Shown here: positions 5,702 through 7,245 of the stretch, piece after piece | Position numbering within the stretch: position 1 is the first letter of the stretch | How the letters are laid out: each line of letters begins with the position of its first letter | Assembly: GCA_031269415.1 (NCBI GenBank) | Contig: JAISZF010000075.1 | Coordinates: forward strand, 1-7,245 | Direction of reading: 5' to 3' | Source of the DNA: Clostridiales bacterium | GTDB taxonomy: Bacteria > Bacillota > Clostridia > Lachnospirales > WQUN01 | DNA: 7,245 bases | The notes under the pieces: model-generated | Seen by the model: only the letters and a program-made list of their open reading frames with translations | The model's database searches: none | Told to the model about the DNA's origin: nothing | Program-made: the position numbers and the translations under genes

Positions 5702-7235
5702 TATCAAGGATCTCTCCGACTCTAAGGAATTGCTGCTTATGAAACCCAACCGTCTGGCCGCTATTTTTACATGTATTATAACCGCACTGGTGGCGGCGGC
5801 GGTTACTTGGATGGCTTTCAGCAATATTGACGTTTACGTGAACGCTGGCGGCTTGGTGCGCACAAATGAGTCCGCCAGTGTGGTGCGTGTTATGAGCGGG
5901 GGAAAGATACTGAGCGTTAACGTGTCCGACGGGCAATATGTGTATAAGGGAGATACTTTACTTGGGTTTGACTGCCAGACTCTATACATACAGCGCGATA
6001 CCAACAACAAGGATATCGCAAGCCTCGAAACCGATATTGAGATGCTGAATCTGTATCGGGACAGCATAGACGCGCTTGAAAACCGCCTGGAGGGTATCGA
6101 TACGGATAAAGGCCGGGCGTACAGCCTGAAGGTACAGAGCTTTCTGCTGGAACGCGACACCGCGTTGACGCAGGTTTCCGAGAGTGAGAAAGATGTGGAT
6201 CTGCAGAAGAAGAGCGCGGAACTCAAGCTGAAAAACGCGCGCGACAGTCTGACTAGGCTTCAGTCGGAGGATGTATGGCTTCAGCTTTACAGACTGTCCG
6301 TGGAAAACGGACAGGATATGATCAGCATGGAGAACGGCGATGACACCTTTAAAAGTAATTACGCCTCCATGTACCAGAAATACGCGGTGGGTTTGGACGC
6401 CCTGAATCAAGATAAGAGCCTGGCTGAGGAGGATCTCGCTAAGATTACGGTTCTTTACGAAATAGGCGAGGCGGCGCTTAAAGAAACACAGGACGCTCAG
6501 AATGTGGTGAACGCCGCGGAGAGCAAGATCAAATCATACCGTCAAGCCGAACTCTCAGCGGCGGACGCGCAAATCGCCGCGATGGCCGTTAACATAGACG
6601 ACGCGGAGAAGACTATCAGAGCCTACGAACAGGAGCTAAGCCTCTTTTCGAAAACAAAAACGTCTCCGCTGATGCAGGTGGAGCAGGCGAGGATTACTCT
6701 GCTGTCTCAAATCGACGGCGAGATACAGCGGGCGATGGACAGTATTGATAGTCTGCTCGCGAACAACGCCGCGCTTGACGCGCAGATAAACGATTCCCAG
6801 GTGACGGCGCCGATAGAGGGTACGTTTACCCAGAATATTGAGATGAGCGAGGGAGGCGTAATCGCGTCCGGCACGGAGGTTGGCGCTATAACGCCGCCGG
6901 ATTCCGATTCGTTCAAGGTTTCTCTCCAAGTGAGCAACAAGGATATCGCGGGTGTAAAACTCGATCAGCCGGTTAAATTCAAGTTTTTGGCGCTGCCGTA
7001 TCAGGAATACGGGATGGTGGACGGCTTCGTCAGCCAGATCTCCGCCGACTCGCGCGTCAACTCACAGACCGGCGAGAGTTTTTACATAGTGGAAGCGGTT
7101 TTGGAGAACAAACCAATCAAGAGTTACCGGGGCGATGATGAGAACATAATGGTGGGCATGGCTGTGGAAGCCCGGCTTATTAGCGATCATAAGACTATAT
7201 TGCGGTGGCTGTTGGAGAAAATGAATTTTGAGTAA
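5682..7235 (+). CDS. HlyD-family membrane fusion / bacteriocin secretion accessory protein
   Basis: This is the adaptor partner of the ABC exporter, anchored in the membrane with most of the protein outside. Residues about 1-24 are cytoplasmic, 25-46 form one transmembrane helix, and residues from 50 on are extracytoplasmic. Two halves of a lipoyl-like domain are visible: about 66-97 ('GGKILSVNVSDGQYVYKGD') and about 371-403 ('VTAPIEGTFTQNIEMSEGG'). Between them lie about 270 residues of charged, mostly helical sequence suited to a long coiled-coil hairpin. Residues about 410-500 form the beta-barrel region, ending in the typical 'KTILRWLLEKMNF' tail. At 517 residues it is somewhat longer than LcnD/MesE-type accessory proteins (about 460-480). 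In a cell without an outer membrane it may guide the peptide across the wall or steady the transporter; that is inference. It is co-transcribed with the transporter. Confidence 0.92.
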   Translation: MKGTLIDIKDLSDSKELLLMKPNRLAAIFTCIITALVAAAVTWMAFSNIDVYVNAGGLVRTNESASVVRVMSGGKILSVNVSDGQYVYKGDTLLGFDCQTLYIQRDTNNKDIASLETDIEMLNLYRDSIDALENRLEGIDTDKGRAYSLKVQSFLLERDTALTQVSESEKDVDLQKKSAELKLKNARDSLTRLQSEDVWLQLYRLSVENGQDMISMENGDDTFKSNYASMYQKYAVGLDALNQDKSLAEEDLAKITVLYEIGEAALKETQDAQNVVNAAESKIKSYRQAELSAADAQIAAMAVNIDDAEKTIRAYEQELSLFSKTKTSPLMQVEQARITLLSQIDGEIQRAMDSIDSLLANNAALDAQINDSQVTAPIEGTFTQNIEMSEGGVIASGTEVGAITPPDSDSFKVSLQVSNKDIAGVKLDQPVKFKFLALPYQEYGMVDGFVSQISADSRVNSQTGESFYIVEAVLENKPIKSYRGDDENIMVGMAVEARLISDHKTILRWLLEKMNFE

Positions 7236-7245
7236 AGTTCAGAAG
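7228..7245 (+). CDS. Possible start of a third operon gene, cut by the window edge
   Basis: A TTG at 7228 opens a frame reading MSKVQK to the end of the window, overlapping the end of the HlyD-like gene by 8 bases. A GGAG at 7214-7217 lies 10 bases upstream, a little far. Overlapping starts are usual in this operon type, but six codons cannot identify a protein and the true next start may lie outside the window. Confidence 0.2.

Noticed and set aside
5311..6410. Overlapping minus-strand open frames of 78-154 codons across the exporter and adaptor genes
   Set aside because: They mirror the codon bias of the plus-strand genes, carry no recognisable domains and have no promoter or ribosome binding site.
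1..7245. CRISPR array, tRNA/rRNA genes, insertion sequence
   Set aside because: I saw no regularly spaced repeats, no tRNA-like cloverleaf or rRNA sequence, and no transposase or paired terminal inverted repeats.

Overview
The window looks like chromosomal DNA of a low-to-mid GC, monoderm, probably anaerobic member of the Firmicutes, most likely in Clostridia. The grounds are strong GGAGG-type ribosome binding sites, sigma-A-type promoters with TATAAT-like -10 boxes, a YsxC-like EngB C-terminus, a clostridial-style A-type flavoprotein without a rubredoxin tail, and a bacteriocin-type ABC transporter with its HlyD-like partner. The species cannot be named from the sequence.

Layout. Bases 2-103 hold the last codons of a GTPase that matches EngB/YsxC. 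A 166-base gap follows, with an extended -10 promoter, an 11-bp GC-rich hairpin and a possible anti-Shine-Dalgarno element. It leads into a small unrecognised 82-residue protein (270-518). This gene converges on an RNase E/G-family ribonuclease on the minus strand (601-1785), with a GC-rich hairpin between them. The ribonuclease and a flavodiiron protein (1910-3112) are divergent. Their promoters lie back to back around a 23-bp palindrome that I read as a shared operator. The flavodiiron gene ends in a clear intrinsic terminator.

A gap of about 370 bases (3146-3514) holds a possible decayed coding fragment, a 12-bp tandem duplication, a perfect 8-bp hairpin, and a promoter with an inverted repeat over its -10 and start point. 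That promoter serves a two-gene operon: a C39-peptidase ABC exporter (3515-5701) overlapping by 20 bases with a HlyD-family membrane fusion/accessory protein (5682-7235). The operon may continue past the window edge.

Functionally, the left half is housekeeping (ribosome assembly, RNA processing, O2/NO detoxification). The right half is accessory: a dedicated machine that should cut a double-glycine-type leader from a peptide and export the mature product. No convincing precursor peptide, modification enzyme or immunity gene lies inside the window, so the cargo is unknown. The most interesting leads are this orphan exporter, the two promoter palindromes, the possible translational switch in front of the 82-residue protein, and the coding-like fragment upstream of the exporter.
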